From positions 3,853,001 through 3,917,000 of the forward strand of contig NZ_CP072425.1 of NCBI RefSeq assembly GCF_017742995.1: a stretch of 64,000 nt of DNA, given 5' to 3'. The notes under the pieces are model-generated. The model had not been told where the DNA came from. It did no database searches and saw only the letters and a program-made list of their open reading frames with translations. Shown one piece after another: positions 17,404 to 26,346 of the stretch (its first letter is position 1; the number at the start of each line of letters is the position of its first letter). Position numbers and translations under genes: made by a program. The DNA comes from Pseudoalteromonas viridis. Lineage in GTDB: Bacteria > Pseudomonadota > Gammaproteobacteria > Enterobacterales > Alteromonadaceae.

Positions 17404-19028
17404 CGCGATTACTGGGATCCGTGATCTTACTTATTACAATGATGCCTGTCTGGGCTGTGGACCAACTCAGCGCCAGTGTCGATAAAAACCCGGTGCTGGT
17501 TGGCGAGTATTTTACCCTGACCATAGAGGCCAACGGTAAAGTGTCTGGTGAAATACCCGATACCAGCGCGCTGAGTAGTCAGTTTGTTACCAGCCCAATC
17601 AGTACCAGCTCACGTACCAGTATTATCAATGGCAGTATGAGCAGTACCACTAGCTGGCAAATGCAGCTGCTCTCTCGCAAAGCCGGGGAATTTACCATCC
17701 CGAGTTTTGAGGTTGCAGGTCATCAGTCTCGCCCTATCAAACTCAAGGTCCTTGCCCGTGAGCAAGATGGCGAGGCGCAGCAAAATATCTTTATTAAGAC
17801 AGAGCTCAAACCGGATACTCTGCACGTCCAACAGGCGGCCTTATACACGGTGAAATTGTATCTTGGTCAGGATCTGCTCGATGGCCAGCTCAGCGCCCCG
17901 CAGATGCAGGATGCGCAAATCGCCCAACTGGGGAAGCAAAGTGAGGACTATGAAATCGTCAATGGTCGTCGTTATATGGTGGTAACGCGGGAATATCTGG
18001 TACAGCCACAAAAAAGCGGCACCTTTACGCTGGAGCCGCCTATTTTTAATGGCCAGATCCGCGAAGGCTACCGTCGTATGGCCGTATCCGCGATGGGCGA
18101 CAGCATTGAGGTGGAGGTGCAGCCCATCCCCAATGACTACGCCGGCACCTGGCTGCCCAGTGAACTGGTTAACCTCAGCGAAGAATGGCAGCCGAGTGAC
18201 CAAACCGTGATGGTTGGCACACCCATTACCCGCACCCTGACACTCACCGCACTGGGCGTTACTAAAGAGCAGTTACCTGACATTCAGGTGCCTGACGTCG
18301 ATGGTTTCAGAACGTACCCGGATGAGACCGATCGCAAACAAATGACCCGCGATGGCCGCGTGATTTCTCAGCTGATCGCCTCCTACGCCCTGCTACCCCA
18401 GACACCCGGCACTTATACCCTGCCTGAGATCAAGGTGCCCTGGTTTAATACCGTGATCAACAAAGTGCAGTACGCCACCTTGCCTTCAAAAACCATTGAG
18501 GTAAAAGCCGATCCCAACCAGGTTTCGGTTGCGCCCGCTCCGGTTGTCACAGCGCCACAACAAATAACAACCCAGGCCGAGCCACAAATTGTGATCCAGG
18601 CGGCGGATAAAACCTGGCTGGACTGGGCATTGATTGCCTCCGGCTATGTGCTGTGGCTAATTACTCTGGCTATCTGGTTCGTGACACGCCAGTCATCGCC
18701 AAGTAAACCGGCAGCGCCTGAGCAGACAAGCAAAACGCCCGATGAAGCAGAGGCACTCAAGCAGCTCAAGCGAGCAACAAACGCTTCAGACACGGCAGCC
18801 TGTTATCAGGCGCTTAAAGCCCTGGCTCGGGCACAAGGCTATGCGCATCTCACTGCCTGGCGTCATCAGCTCAGCCCGGAGTTGCAAAACGAAATTGCAA
18901 AGTTGCAAGGCGCACTCTATAGTGCCAACCAGGAGAGCGTCGATCTGAGCTTACTGTACCGCCTTCTGGCGACGCAGCATAAGCAGGTTAAAAACGCGAA
19001 AAAACAAACTCTTGAACCGTTATATTAA
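17397..19028 (+). CDS. batD: BatD-like membrane protein
   Basis: This 543-residue protein has a signal peptide (about 1-20, LLGSVILLITMMPVWA), a long periplasmic beta-rich part made of Ig-like segments (VDKNPVLVGEYFTLTIEANG is typical), one transmembrane helix near residues 405-423 (WALIASGYVLWLITLAIWF), and a cytoplasmic helical tail. BatD closes the Bat operon and probably forms the periplasmic face of the complex. The start ATG at 17397 lies inside the previous gene's last codons after GAGGAG, a good ribosome site. Confidence 0.88.
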   Translation: MVTRLLGSVILLITMMPVWAVDQLSASVDKNPVLVGEYFTLTIEANGKVSGEIPDTSALSSQFVTSPISTSSRTSIINGSMSSTTSWQMQLLSRKAGEFTIPSFEVAGHQSRPIKLKVLAREQDGEAQQNIFIKTELKPDTLHVQQAALYTVKLYLGQDLLDGQLSAPQMQDAQIAQLGKQSEDYEIVNGRRYMVVTREYLVQPQKSGTFTLEPPIFNGQIREGYRRMAVSAMGDSIEVEVQPIPNDYAGTWLPSELVNLSEEWQPSDQTVMVGTPITRTLTLTALGVTKEQLPDIQVPDVDGFRTYPDETDRKQMTRDGRVISQLIASYALLPQTPGTYTLPEIKVPWFNTVINKVQYATLPSKTIEVKADPNQVSVAPAPVVTAPQQITTQAEPQIVIQAADKTWLDWALIASGYVLWLITLAIWFVTRQSSPSKPAAPEQTSKTPDEAEALKQLKRATNASDTAACYQALKALARAQGYAHLTAWRHQLSPELQNEIAKLQGALYSANQESVDLSLLYRLLATQHKQVKNAKKQTLEPLY

Positions 19029-19079
19029 TTTTTCTTCGGTTTAATGAAATAACTTTGCTAAAGACAAGGTCTTATTAGC

Positions 19080-19595
19080 ATGACCACAAAACAAAAACGT
19101 TACGAAAGTCTGGTCCAGGTTTACAACAAGGAGCTTTATCGCTTTGCTTACTGGTTGTGCCAGGACCCGACCATTGCCGAAGATTTGGTTCAGGAAACCT
19201 TTTTACGCGCCTGGCGATCACTGGACGCCTTGCAGGATGACAGCGCAGCCAAATCCTGGTTATTAACCATATTGCGGCGTGAAAATGCGCGTCGTTTTGA
19301 GCGCAAACAATTTGATTATGCCGATGTTGAGCAAGATACCCTGGTTGATGCAACCAGTGCTTCTCCCGACTCACAGACAGAGCAAATGATGATCCAAAGA
19401 CAGATCAGCTTACTGTCAGAGGAATATCGGGAGCCGCTGTTGTTGCAGGTGGTGATGGGCTGCTCCGGCGAAGAAATTGCACAGATCCTGGAACTCAACA
19501 AAAATACCGTGATGACCAGGCTCTACCGTGCCAGAAACCAATTGAAAGAGGCTTTAACACAAGTGACCGAAACAGCAAAAGGGGCATCAAACTGA
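19080..19595 (+). CDS. ECF (RpoE-group) RNA polymerase sigma factor
   Basis: This 171-residue protein contains the sigma region 2 signature (LVQETFLRAWRSLDAL) and region 4 (GCSGEEIAQILELNKNTVMTRLYRARNQL), typical of extracytoplasmic-function sigma factors. It binds core polymerase and is presumably held inactive by the next gene product. The stop and the anti-sigma start share a base (TGATG), giving coupled, near-equimolar synthesis. It starts 51 bp after batD, so the pair may be transcribed with the Bat operon or from its own promoter; no convincing ECF-type -35/-10 pair was found. Confidence 0.9.
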   Translation: MTTKQKRYESLVQVYNKELYRFAYWLCQDPTIAEDLVQETFLRAWRSLDALQDDSAAKSWLLTILRRENARRFERKQFDYADVEQDTLVDATSASPDSQTEQMMIQRQISLLSEEYREPLLLQVVMGCSGEEIAQILELNKNTVMTRLYRARNQLKEALTQVTETAKGASN

Positions 19596-20326
19596 TGGAT
19601 GAACTCGAATTTCGTCGCCGCTTGTTTGCCGACCCCAATGATAAGGACGTAATTGCGCAGGCAGACACAGACCCGGCCAAACAACGTCTCGTCAAAGAGA
19701 TGCAAGATTTTGATGCGACGCTACACAGCGCACTGGATATTTCCGTGCCTGATGATCTGGCGCAGAAGATCCTGGCAAAACAGCAGGCAGATACCGACAC
19801 CTCAAGCAAACAAAGCGCTGAAGTGATGCAACTGGCATGGTATCGGCGTTTTAAGGCGCCGCTGGCCACCGCAGCCTCGGCCCTGCTGGCGGTATCTTTG
19901 TATTTTGCCACGTCGGTGCATGCACCTTTGCAAGCCGGGGAGCACGCCTTGCAGCATGTGTACTATGAAGCAGAGGCATTAGCCCTGACAGATGAAGTAC
20001 AGCTTCAGGAGGTCAATGAGAAACTGGCCATGTTTGGTGGCAAGCTCGAAGCCATGCCCGGCAAGGTGACCTATGCCACATTCTGTAATTTCAAAGGGCA
20101 ACGCAGTTTGCATCTGGTTTTTCAGTCGGATCATGGGCCGGTGACTGTTTTTATTGTACCAACCGACAGCACTGATGCAGCAAGCACTCAGCAGCGCTTT
20201 GCCGACGAGCGCTTTAGCGGCAGCATCAAACCAGGTGAACGGGCTGATACCATTTTAGTAGCCAATCTGGATACTCCACTTGAACAATATCAGACCGCGG
20301 TAAACGACTCGCTGCGCTGGTTATAA
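19595..20326 (+). CDS. DUF3379 membrane protein, probable anti-sigma factor
   Basis: This 243-residue protein has a cytoplasmic acidic N-terminal part (MDELEFRRRLFADPNDKDVI), one transmembrane helix at about residues 88-106 (APLATAASALLAVSLYFAT) and a periplasmic domain. That layout, and translational coupling to an ECF sigma gene, are the pattern of single-span anti-sigma factors. DUF3379 proteins are commonly found in this position in Alteromonadales. The anti-sigma role is inferred from context; there is no HCC zinc motif as in ZAS-type anti-sigmas. Confidence 0.78.
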   Translation: MDELEFRRRLFADPNDKDVIAQADTDPAKQRLVKEMQDFDATLHSALDISVPDDLAQKILAKQQADTDTSSKQSAEVMQLAWYRRFKAPLATAASALLAVSLYFATSVHAPLQAGEHALQHVYYEAEALALTDEVQLQEVNEKLAMFGGKLEAMPGKVTYATFCNFKGQRSLHLVFQSDHGPVTVFIVPTDSTDAASTQQRFADERFSGSIKPGERADTILVANLDTPLEQYQTAVNDSLRWL

Positions 20327-20349
20327 TCCATCACCTATATTCTGGCCTT

Positions 20350-20371
20350 AGCGCCCCCACAGTTGGGCGCT
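20350..20371 (+). terminator. Hairpin after the sigma/anti-sigma pair
   Basis: AGCGCCC (20350-20356) pairs with GGGCGCT (20365-20371) around an 8-base loop, about 24 bp beyond the anti-sigma stop. There is no proper U-tract, so it may work only partly or protect the 3' end. Confidence 0.5.
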
Positions 20372-20602
20372 GAGGTTTCGATATCACGAGTAAATAGTTG
20401 ATAGTAAAAATGCATTAATCAGGTATTTCCGAATGATCAGCAAGAATATTTCGACGCTACGCCAAAACCCTCTTAAAACCTTTAAATACAATAACTTATG
20501 CGAAGATTGACCATATCCCGTATGGCTGCGCTCTTGAAATTGCTTCGCTTCACCTTATTGATTCACTACAATGCAGTCAGATCAAAAACCCAGAGGAACA
20601 CC

Positions 20603-21502
20603 ATGAAACAATTTGTTGCTTTAATGACACTAATTGCCGTTCTGGTATCTACCAGTTTCAGTGCAGAAGCACGCAAAAAATTCGGCAGCAAAAAAAGCGC
20701 GGGTAAAACCCATGCAACCAGTACTACAGCACAGAAAAAACAAGTCGACACCAAAACCCTGGCACCCAATACCGCTGCTAAGCCTAAATCAAACAAAAAA
20801 GGCATTATGGCAGGCGTGTTGGGCGGCCTACTGGCCGGTGGCCTTATCGCAGCTATGATGGGCGATGACTTTGAAGGCTTCCAGTTTATGGAAATGATCC
20901 TGTTCGCGATCCTGGCATTTGTCTTATTTAAGGTCATCAAGTCCTTTATGACCAAGCGCCAGCAGCCGCATATGGCCGGTATGCCACAGGGTGGCAACTT
21001 TGGCGGCGGTAACTTTGGCCAGAATAATGCGGGCCAGGGTCACAACCAACCAGCTCAGTTCCGCCAGCAGCCACAGTCAGCTCCGGTAAGCGGTGGATTT
21101 GGCCAGCAACAGGAACAGGTTCCTTTCAACCTGCCTGCAGACTTTGATGTAAATGGTTTCCTGCAAGGCGCACGCGATCACTACCATACCGTTCAGAATG
21201 CCTGGAACCAGAGCGATTTCGCCACCCTGGCAGAATACCTGAGCCCTGAACTGGTTGAAGAGTTTAAGCAAGACCGTGCACAGCAAGGTGACGTTGCAAC
21301 AGAAGTCATGTTTGTTGATGCTCAATTAGTGCGTGCAGAGACCTCTCCTGTAGCCTGGGAAGTGAGCGTGATGTTCAAAGGTAAATACCGTGACCTCGGT
21401 GACAAGCAGGAAGAACCAATCCATGAGATCTGGCACCTGGAAAGAAAAACACAGGGCGACGCGCCTTGGGTTATCGTCGGCGTAGAAGACTTAATCGACT
21501 AG
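20603..21502 (+). CDS. Tim44-like domain membrane protein
   Basis: The protein is 299 residues from the ATG at 20603, chosen for the AGAGGA ribosome site and the clean signal-like opening (MKQFVALMTLIAVLVST). After a basic, lysine-rich stretch come two hydrophobic helices (about 72-90 and 96-114), a Gly/Gln/Asn-rich linker (about 125-180), and a C-terminal Tim44-like fold with DFDVNGFLQGARDHYHTVQNA and an EIWHLERK segment. Bacterial Tim44-like proteins share this layout. The mitochondrial namesake helps protein import, but the bacterial role is not established. It stands alone as a transcription unit. Confidence 0.83.
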   Translation: MKQFVALMTLIAVLVSTSFSAEARKKFGSKKSAGKTHATSTTAQKKQVDTKTLAPNTAAKPKSNKKGIMAGVLGGLLAGGLIAAMMGDDFEGFQFMEMILFAILAFVLFKVIKSFMTKRQQPHMAGMPQGGNFGGGNFGQNNAGQGHNQPAQFRQQPQSAPVSGGFGQQQEQVPFNLPADFDVNGFLQGARDHYHTVQNAWNQSDFATLAEYLSPELVEEFKQDRAQQGDVATEVMFVDAQLVRAETSPVAWEVSVMFKGKYRDLGDKQEEPIHEIWHLERKTQGDAPWVIVGVEDLID

Positions 21503-21512
21503 TCCGGCAAGT

Positions 21513-21541
21513 GTGCTACCAGTGTGACACGCTGGTAGCAC
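21513..21541 (+). terminator. Hairpin after the Tim44-like gene
   Basis: GTGCTACCAG (21513-21522) and CTGGTAGCAC (21532-21541) form a 10-bp perfect stem 10 bp past the stop, followed by CCCTTCCT. The stem is strong but the U-tract is poor. Confidence 0.6.
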
Positions 21542-22013
21542 CCTTCCTCATTCAATTGACTCCCTCACCTGAGCAAGCAATCCCTGCTTTACACACATTC
21601 AGTAAACCTTAACACTCAGCCAGAACCTAAGCCCACTCCCCCGATATTACTGGATTGATCCGGCGCGTACTCACTCACCTTGAAACATCCCCCGGTATCT
21701 GATGTACCGACATTAATGTTATCTGTCTCACTGGATGGCCGTACTTATCTGGTACTTATCTTCAGAATCACTAGCAGGCTTCAAGAATTTTAGTAATGAG
21801 ACACAAGTAATCGTTGAAAATGCAGACACACCTATTTATGCGCTCGCCACAAGTCTGCCACTCCATCAGCTGATTTTTGGTTGATGAGCCAGTGGTTAAA
21901 CACAAGATTTCAGTGCCGTTAACTGATTTGCTGTTTAAAAGATAATTGATTTATTCTTAAGAAAATAAGCGGGTTGAACGGGGAATAAATGCGAATTTCC
22001 TGATAATCCGCCA
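21542..22013. other. Gene-free stretch
   Basis: This stretch of about 470 bp has no supported gene. A 50-codon plus-strand frame opens with the ATG at about 21735 and has protein-like composition (for example NETQVIVENADTPIYALAT), but it has no ribosome site. It could be a decayed fragment. No repeat or promoter was recognised with confidence. Confidence 0.4.
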
Positions 22014-22040
22014 CCTCAGCGTCAAACTAGGACGCCGAGG
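22014..22040 (-). terminator. Hairpin downstream of the small peptide gene
   Basis: CCTCAGCGTC (22014-22023) pairs with GACGCCGAGG (22031-22040) with one mismatch around a 7-base loop, 18 bp past the stop of the peptide gene on the minus strand. No T-run follows, so termination strength is uncertain. Confidence 0.45.
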
Positions 22041-22057
22041 TCATCTAGTATCGAGAA

Positions 22058-22225
22058 TTAATCCCGACACCCACCACCAGTACAGCCCCAGTTAGGCTCG
22101 CTGGCAACACACTGTTTAAAGTTAGTGATCTCCTGGTGCTTACCACCCGCTACCTGAGGTGTCTGATCAGCTAGTAATTGACTGTTTCCGGTAAGGTTTT
22201 TTAGTTTATTTATTTTAACTTTCAT
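22058..22225 (-). CDS. Double-glycine-leader peptide, candidate RiPP precursor
   Basis: The peptide is 55 residues from the ATG at 22225, which has AAGGA 8 bases upstream; an in-frame ATG at 22243 is less well placed. It opens MKVKINKLKNLTGNSQLL, continues to TPQVAGG (GG at 27-28, a typical cleavage site), then has a 27-residue putative core with three cysteines, NFKQCVASEPNWGCTGGGCRD at its end. The short, basic, Lys/Asn-rich leader with a GG processing site and Cys/Ser/Thr-containing core is the form of precursors for ribosomally made, modified peptides. No modification enzyme, peptidase-transporter or immunity gene is adjacent, so the assignment rests on the peptide alone. Confidence 0.6.
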   Translation of the reverse strand: MKVKINKLKNLTGNSQLLADQTPQVAGGKHQEITNFKQCVASEPNWGCTGGGCRD

Positions 22226-22333
22226 TTTTAATTCCTTGTTCATTTAATGTTCACAATCAGCCTACCCCTTAAAGTTAACCATTGCAACCACTTAAATTCA
22301 CCAATATGCAACGAACATTATACTTAAACACAT

Positions 22334-23524
22334 CTAGGGTGAGACTTGTTGCTTTTTCTTATATTCCCCCGGTGTCATGCCCGTGTGAGTTTTAAAAGCC
22401 TTATAAAAGGAAGATCGTGCATTAAAACCCACCGCCATCGCGATATCCAAAACGGTTTTGTCACCTGCAACTAACAGCTCTGCAGCAGCATCAATCCGGG
22501 CTTTGTTCACATAATCAAAAAACGACTGGCCTAATGTCTGATTTAAAGTTTGAGACACATAGTTTGCTGACACCTTCAGATAGTCCGCCAGCTTGTACAA
22601 GGTCAGGTCTGGCTCCAGATAAAGCTGCTCAGTTACCACAGCCGTATGAATTTTACTTGCGATCCGGCTTGCCTGCTCATCACTCAAGGCAGAATGGCGA
22701 TACTTGGCCAGCGCGTTTTCTTCTTTCTCTGCACCAGTCACAGTGTCTGTCACTGCTGGCAGCTCCGTGAGGTGATAAATTTTATCAAATCCGGGCTTTT
22801 GTCTTAACGACCAGTAAAGTAGCAGCCAGACGGTCACAGCGGTCAAAATCGCAACGCCGCCTTCACGCAATAAGGTAGGGTGAGAGCTCAAGTCCTGAAG
22901 CAACGTGAGCGCCAGCCAGCCCCAGGTAAATAGCATTAGCAGCAATACAACCCCCAGCCAGCCCAGCTCGCGCTCTGTTGTGCTGGCAAACACCGCATGT
23001 AGCTGACGCCGGTAGGACAGTAAGTTGCGCCAGGTTTTGATGACATAAACCAGGCTCTGCACCGGCCAGAACAGCATCACTGCGATGATCAGCCTGACGG
23101 TAAAGCGTGCTTCCGTTGCCAGTGTAACGTCTCCCTCTGCGAAAAAAATATCCTGTAAATCCGATTCAGGCAGACTCAACAGGCTCACTGACAATACACA
23201 CGACATAATGGCTGGGACAAAATGCCAAATACTCTTACGAGTAAATCGCCAGGGGCGCGCCGATGTTAAGCCTCGTGTATACAGATAAAAGCAGGGAAAC
23301 AGCAACAGCCAGGCAGGCACTATCGCCGCGATATAGACATAGCGGGCGGTTGGAAATTGCGCAAAGATAAGCGGGCCGGCCAAAATCACAAACAGAGCAG
23401 TAAGAAACAATGCCAGTGCACGGTAACAGTGCCAGCGCCTCGCTCTGCCAATCAGAATAGTCAATGCCAGGCCCAGTGCACCGAGTAAAAAGGTATAGAC
23501 AAACGTCCATTCAGCGTCAAACAA
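22334..23524 (-). CDS. Membrane-anchored AraC-family regulator
   Basis: This 396-residue protein has an N-terminal half with about seven hydrophobic helices (residues 8-250) and a C-terminal AraC helix-turn-helix pair (about 290-392), including YKLADYLKVSANYVSQTLN and VLDIAMAVGFNARSSFYKAF. Such proteins sense a membrane or extracellular cue and control nearby genes. The start codon is TTG at 23524, preceded by AAGG; no ATG is available near the first helix. It diverges from the small membrane protein at 23655, the most likely target. Confidence 0.85.
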   Translation of the reverse strand: MFDAEWTFVYTFLLGALGLALTILIGRARRWHCYRALALFLTALFVILAGPLIFAQFPTARYVYIAAIVPAWLLLFPCFYLYTRGLTSARPWRFTRKSIWHFVPAIMSCVLSVSLLSLPESDLQDIFFAEGDVTLATEARFTVRLIIAVMLFWPVQSLVYVIKTWRNLLSYRRQLHAVFASTTERELGWLGVVLLLMLFTWGWLALTLLQDLSSHPTLLREGGVAILTAVTVWLLLYWSLRQKPGFDKIYHLTELPAVTDTVTGAEKEENALAKYRHSALSDEQASRIASKIHTAVVTEQLYLEPDLTLYKLADYLKVSANYVSQTLNQTLGQSFFDYVNKARIDAAAELLVAGDKTVLDIAMAVGFNARSSFYKAFKTHTGMTPGEYKKKQQVSP

Positions 23525-23654
23525 AACTTATCAACCTTATGATATTTATACTTATAATTATTTAAAGTGTCCTGACCTGTAGTATTGGACGACAGGCTTT
23601 GTGGGTCAGTATAAAGTGCAGCACAACCACATCGCAATAAACAGGAAGAATAAG

Positions 23655-24359
23655 ATGGAACAGATCACAATGACTATGCTAGCGCATATAATCACAGGCA
23701 CCCTTGCCATCATTGCAGGCGTTATTGCCTTAACCGTTGCAAAAGGTAAATCTTTACATGCCTCGGCTGGCACCTGGTTTGTTTACACTATGCTTATCAT
23801 GGCTGTCAGCGGCACTTTGATCGCACTATTTCAGCCCATGATCATCACCGCCATCGCGGGTATCTTTACCACTTATCTGGTGCTTAGCGCTTGGCTGGCA
23901 GTGAAGGCTGCGCCTAATACCCGGGGAAAGTTTGATTACACATTACCTGTGTGTTCACTGTTGATCATCCTTGCCTGCCTTTACTTCAGCGGTCAGGCAG
24001 GAACCAGCCAGGCTGAGATAAAACACGGCATAAGCGCTTATGATTACTACTTTTTTGTTTTACTCGCTGGCTTATCTTTTCTTGGCGACGTACGTCTGGT
24101 GTATGCGGGCGGGCTTAACCCAAAACCGCGACTGTTCCGCCATTTATGGAGAATGACTTTTGCTTTGTTTATATCGGTAGGCTCATTCTTGTCACAAGGT
24201 GCTGCAAAAGTATTACCACAATCTCTGATAGACTCGGGCTTGCTGGCACTACCTGAACTGTTTATCTTACTGGTTATCGTTTACTGGGGCTTTAAACTCA
24301 GCTTTGGCAATAAGATACGCCAGTGGCGTGCCAATCGCGCAGCTCAGTCTTCCTCCTGA
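23655..24359 (+). CDS. Multi-helix inner-membrane protein of unknown function
   Basis: The protein is 234 residues from the ATG at 23655, which has a strong AGGAAGA ribosome site (an upstream GTG at 23601 does not). It has about seven or eight hydrophobic helices and the segment GKSLHASAGTWFVYTMLIMA near residues 33-52, reminiscent of DUF2306-type membrane proteins. No catalytic motif was found. It is divergent from the AraC regulator, which probably controls it. Its stop overlaps the convergent gene's stop region by 16 bp. Confidence 0.7.
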   Translation: MEQITMTMLAHIITGTLAIIAGVIALTVAKGKSLHASAGTWFVYTMLIMAVSGTLIALFQPMIITAIAGIFTTYLVLSAWLAVKAAPNTRGKFDYTLPVCSLLIILACLYFSGQAGTSQAEIKHGISAYDYYFFVLLAGLSFLGDVRLVYAGGLNPKPRLFRHLWRMTFALFISVGSFLSQGAAKVLPQSLIDSGLLALPELFILLVIVYWGFKLSFGNKIRQWRANRAAQSSS

Positions 24360-25108
24360 TTGAGGTGACGTCGGCATAGCTCGCTTGCCACCGCGCTCTG
24401 CCGACAGTGCTCTGAAATCACTTGGTTTTCTGCTTTTTTTATCAGCGCCGCCAGCTCGCCACTTTGCATCATGCGGCGCAACACCCCATCAACTTTATCA
24501 ACCCAGTGCTGCTGATCTTTGTGGATATAGTGGTAAAGCTCCAGTACACGAAAGCTGCGCTGGTGAGGGACAACATTCTCGATCCCTGCCTGCGCTAGCA
24601 TGACCAGACCGTCAATCCGATTGGTCAACGCAACGTCGGCCAGCCCCTTAGACACCAGATTTAACGCCTGTATGGTGGTATCCGTATCCTCCACCTCAGG
24701 CATGCCCTTAGTAATGTTATTGGTATGTTTTACGCCGCGTACTTTTGCAATTCTGTATTTGCTTAGATCTTGCTCGCTGTGAATATCCAGTTGCGCATCG
24801 CTGCGCACGAACGCCATGGTCTCCAGGGTGTAATAAGGTGTCGGAACACGAATGGTATGTGGATTCTCTTCGCCATAGCTGAAGATCCGCATGATCTCGC
24901 CATGCCTTTTGCCGCTGCGCACCAGCTGCTGCGCCCGTTTTCCTGGGTAAGGCGTGATCACGATAGATACATTGAGTTTGTGGTATACCTGGGGCAAAAC
25001 CAGACGACCGACTTCCTGTTCAATCAGATAGTTAATTGATACAAACTGCAGCGGCCCAGCGGACGCCTTGTTGCACAGCAAAAGCAACAATAACAGGTAC
25101 TTCTTCAT
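24344..25108 (-). CDS. Periplasmic solute-binding protein, family 3-like, orphan
   Basis: This 254-residue protein has an N-terminal signal peptide (about 1-17, a leucine run ending ASAG). The mature part looks like the amino-acid-type SBP_bac_3 fold (for example YPGKRAQQLVRSGKRHGEI, then a lobe with SKGLADVALTNRIDGLVML). No permease or ATPase gene is adjacent, so it may be a binding or sensing protein rather than part of an importer. Alteromonadales carry many such orphans, often beside histidine kinases, but none is here. Confidence 0.72.
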   Translation of the reverse strand: MKKYLLLLLLLCNKASAGPLQFVSINYLIEQEVGRLVLPQVYHKLNVSIVITPYPGKRAQQLVRSGKRHGEIMRIFSYGEENPHTIRVPTPYYTLETMAFVRSDAQLDIHSEQDLSKYRIAKVRGVKHTNNITKGMPEVEDTDTTIQALNLVSKGLADVALTNRIDGLVMLAQAGIENVVPHQRSFRVLELYHYIHKDQQHWVDKVDGVLRRMMQSGELAALIKKAENQVISEHCRQSAVASELCRRHLNQEED

Positions 25109-25169
25109 CGGCCAACCGAGCTTTTAAGGTGGTGTTTATTCGATTATTTTAGTACTGATGGAGCAAATA

Positions 25170-26180
25170 TCAATGATTGGTCGTGCAAGTTTCAACATTG
25201 CCTTTATTACAATAATGGTAATCCAGATAATAATGAGACTGTGCCGGCTTGATACGTCGGGTGATAAATTGATGTAAGAGCTCTGTCCCCAGACGCCCCA
25301 TTTCAAAGGGCTTTTGCCCGATGTTGGTTACAGACAACCCCCTTTGTAGTGCCTTGAGCTGACTATTCTCGGTATCGGCTGAAATGATCCCCCTTTGCTG
25401 CCTGGCTATCTGAGATTTAAACTGAGACATGCGATTAATATAGTCTGGATTAAACTGAGCAAACCCGGCAACAGCAACAAAGATGGGGGGATCGGGATAC
25501 TTCATCATAGTAACAAGTTGATCCAACGCATCCGAGCGCCTGCCCAGTGTATAGAGCGGGCAACGATAATGTTCTACCCAGCCATTTTCACCCGACAGCC
25601 TTTTTTCACTTTGCCCAGACAGTGCGTGGCGCACCCCTGCAATGCGTTGATTCAGGTTTGGGGTTGTCTGATGCCCGGATTGCAGACAAATAAACTGCTT
25701 TTCACCGGATTTAAAGCGTTTTGCTTCTTCGCCGAGCGCCATTCCAAAGTCAAAGTTATTGGTGCCGACGTAAGTAAGTCGATAGGCCTCGTGTTCCGGG
25801 AGCAGATCCGAGTCAAACGTGATAACCGGAATGGCTTTTTTAGCCGCCTGTTTTAGCGCGCCCTCAACCAGGAACTGAGAGTCAGTAGTGGAGATGAGTA
25901 AACCATCAATGCCCTTTCGCAATAGCTCTTTGACAATCAATACCTGAGTTCTGACATCCTGATAGTCATCGGCACCATCGTAAATACAGTTAACGTTGGG
26001 ATAATCGCGGGCAAAGCGCAAGCACCCTTTGTACGATTGCTGATAAAAGCTGTCGTTTTTGGTCTTGCCGACAATGGCAATATTGATAGGGACCTGTGAA
26101 CTGGTGGCACTATACACCGACCCTTGCCAGAGCATTAACGTGACAACAAAAAATGCAAACTGCGCGATCCAAAGCTTCAT
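25170..26180 (-). CDS. Periplasmic sugar-binding-protein-like (LacI/RbsB fold)
   Basis: This 336-residue protein has a signal peptide (about 1-24, ending SVYSA) followed by a type I periplasmic binding fold: INIAIVGKTKNDSFYQQSYK, a DGLLISTTDSQFLVEGALKQ region, PVITFDSDL and a YVGTNNFDFGMALGEE segment. This is the Peripla_BP_4 pattern of sugar/autoinducer binders. No transporter genes neighbour it. It is on the same strand as the family 3-like protein, 61 bp upstream of it, so the two may be co-transcribed and act together. Confidence 0.78.
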   Translation of the reverse strand: MKLWIAQFAFFVVTLMLWQGSVYSATSSQVPINIAIVGKTKNDSFYQQSYKGCLRFARDYPNVNCIYDGADDYQDVRTQVLIVKELLRKGIDGLLISTTDSQFLVEGALKQAAKKAIPVITFDSDLLPEHEAYRLTYVGTNNFDFGMALGEEAKRFKSGEKQFICLQSGHQTTPNLNQRIAGVRHALSGQSEKRLSGENGWVEHYRCPLYTLGRRSDALDQLVTMMKYPDPPIFVAVAGFAQFNPDYINRMSQFKSQIARQQRGIISADTENSQLKALQRGLSVTNIGQKPFEMGRLGTELLHQFITRRIKPAQSHYYLDYHYCNKGNVETCTTNH

Positions 26181-26346
26181 GCAAGTGTCTGGTCCGGTAA
26201 CTGCCTACTTGTTAACAGTGTAACCAAATCACATTAAAAAACAATCGCCTTAGTGCTCTTGTAATATTAGAAAAGGCAGGTGCAAAGGGTGCGTATATCA
26301 CAGGCAAATGCCTGTTTATCGCAGCACCACTTTGAACCTGGGGGGA

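Noticed and set aside
19030..19079. RpoE-type autoregulatory promoter before the ECF sigma gene
   Set aside because: An AACTT and a TCTTA are present but 14 bases apart, too close, and the second lies almost at the start codon.
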